This document shows positions 63,505-64,000 of a stretch of DNA of 64,000 nucleotides, piece after piece. The notes beneath the pieces were generated by a model. The model saw only the letters and a program-made list of their open reading frames with translations, was not told where the DNA came from and did not search any database. Every line of letters begins with the position of its first letter. Position 1 is the stretch's first letter. The stretch is from Lactifluus volemus (taxonomy: Eukaryota > Basidiomycota > Agaricomycetes > Russulales > Russulaceae), in NCBI GenBank assembly GCA_022376515.1, contig WTXI01000144.1, positions 31,255 through 95,254 of the forward strand, given 5' to 3'. Both the position numbers and the translations under genes were made by a program.

Positions 63505-64000
63505 GGAACGATTAGAAGACCAAAGCCTTCCCTGAAGACAACAGAAATACAAGCCCAAAGTGGATCTTATATGCAACCTAGACCAGACATGCGTGCAGGG
63601 ATAAGTAACCATCATTTGCGTCTATTCTTTGATGGGAATGGAAACGTTCATAATTGGACTACTTATGGGCACATATTGGTGGACGTGATGGGGTCGCTCA
63701 GGCTTTCCAATAACGTCAGTCCTGTGTTGTCCTAGAGATTTTTGGTAAAACTTCTGACTTTGTTGCCATGAGGGTATTTGCAATGAGTGGCGTGGGTGTG
63801 GCTTTTGGCTTGGGTAACATGACATACCAGAATAGTCGTTCTGGATACAAGACTGTGAATAAGTTACGCCTCTAACTGTCGTGATGCCATCGAATTTTCA
63901 CCTCGCAAAAGGCATATGAGCCTGAGGTGTCAACTTGAAACATGTCGGAGGCTGAGGGTAACACTCCGTCATGGTCTTGGCTCAACGTGCCGTAAGACAT
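63505..64000. other. Upstream region of copy C and window end
   Basis: The 63560-63600 stretch is related to the upstream regions of copies A and B (GCAGTAACCAT-like). No gene is seen in the last 400 bases. Confidence 0.4.

Overview
The window is fungal nuclear DNA, most likely from an Agaricomycete (Basidiomycota). The evidence is a tandem F-box family with 49-57 nt introns, a tandem family of DUF6533-type membrane proteins with introns as short as about 37 nt, chromodomain-type Ty3/gypsy elements, and non-LTR elements with a C-terminal Cys/His finger. The style of both gene families recalls Boletales, but the sequence does not settle the order. I saw no rRNA, tRNA or CRISPR.

Layout. (1) 1-11128: a Ty3/gypsy element on the minus strand (Gyp1) with LTRs that differ at 4 of 663 compared positions. 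Its gene order is Gag-protease, RT-RNase H, frameshifted integrase with chromodomain, then a 620-residue accessory ORF before the 3' LTR. Gyp1 sits inside ORF1 of (2) a plus-strand LINE (to 15766), whose 1220-codon ORF2 carries endonuclease and RT. The LINE itself landed in a spacer of (3) an F-box array (16.9-37.1 kb, minus strand): five complete two-exon genes and a sixth truncated one, with a period of about 3.9 kb. (4) The sixth F-box gene is cut by the poly(A) end of a second LINE fragment (37139-39813). That fragment is interrupted by a 1.5 kb poly(A)-tailed, TSD-flanked insert encoding a C2H2 zinc-finger protein. (5) 39814-47540: a decayed gypsy element (Gyp2). (6) 47541-63504: a DUF6533 tandem array (copies A, B, C, minus strand). 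Intron 2 of copy A holds a TIR element (48085-58563), which contains a solo LTR and a third gypsy element (Gyp3, 50806-58444, TSD CTGCT).

How it fits together: two tandem host gene families act as a landing zone for nested retroelements. All three gypsy elements place an extra sense-strand ORF between integrase and the 3' LTR. In Gyp2 and Gyp3 the ORF is Cys/His rich; in Gyp1 it is a CxxC plus coiled-coil protein. Gyp2 and Gyp3 show a 12-nt match between the primer-binding site and a sequence about 30 nt below a TATA box in the LTR, which is the signature of Tf1-like self-priming. Gyp1 lacks this match and instead separates Gag-protease from RT by one in-frame UGA. Most pol genes of Gyp2 and Gyp3 are split by frameshifts although the Gyp3 LTRs are nearly identical. 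This points either to recent copying of defective templates in trans or to indel errors in the assembly.
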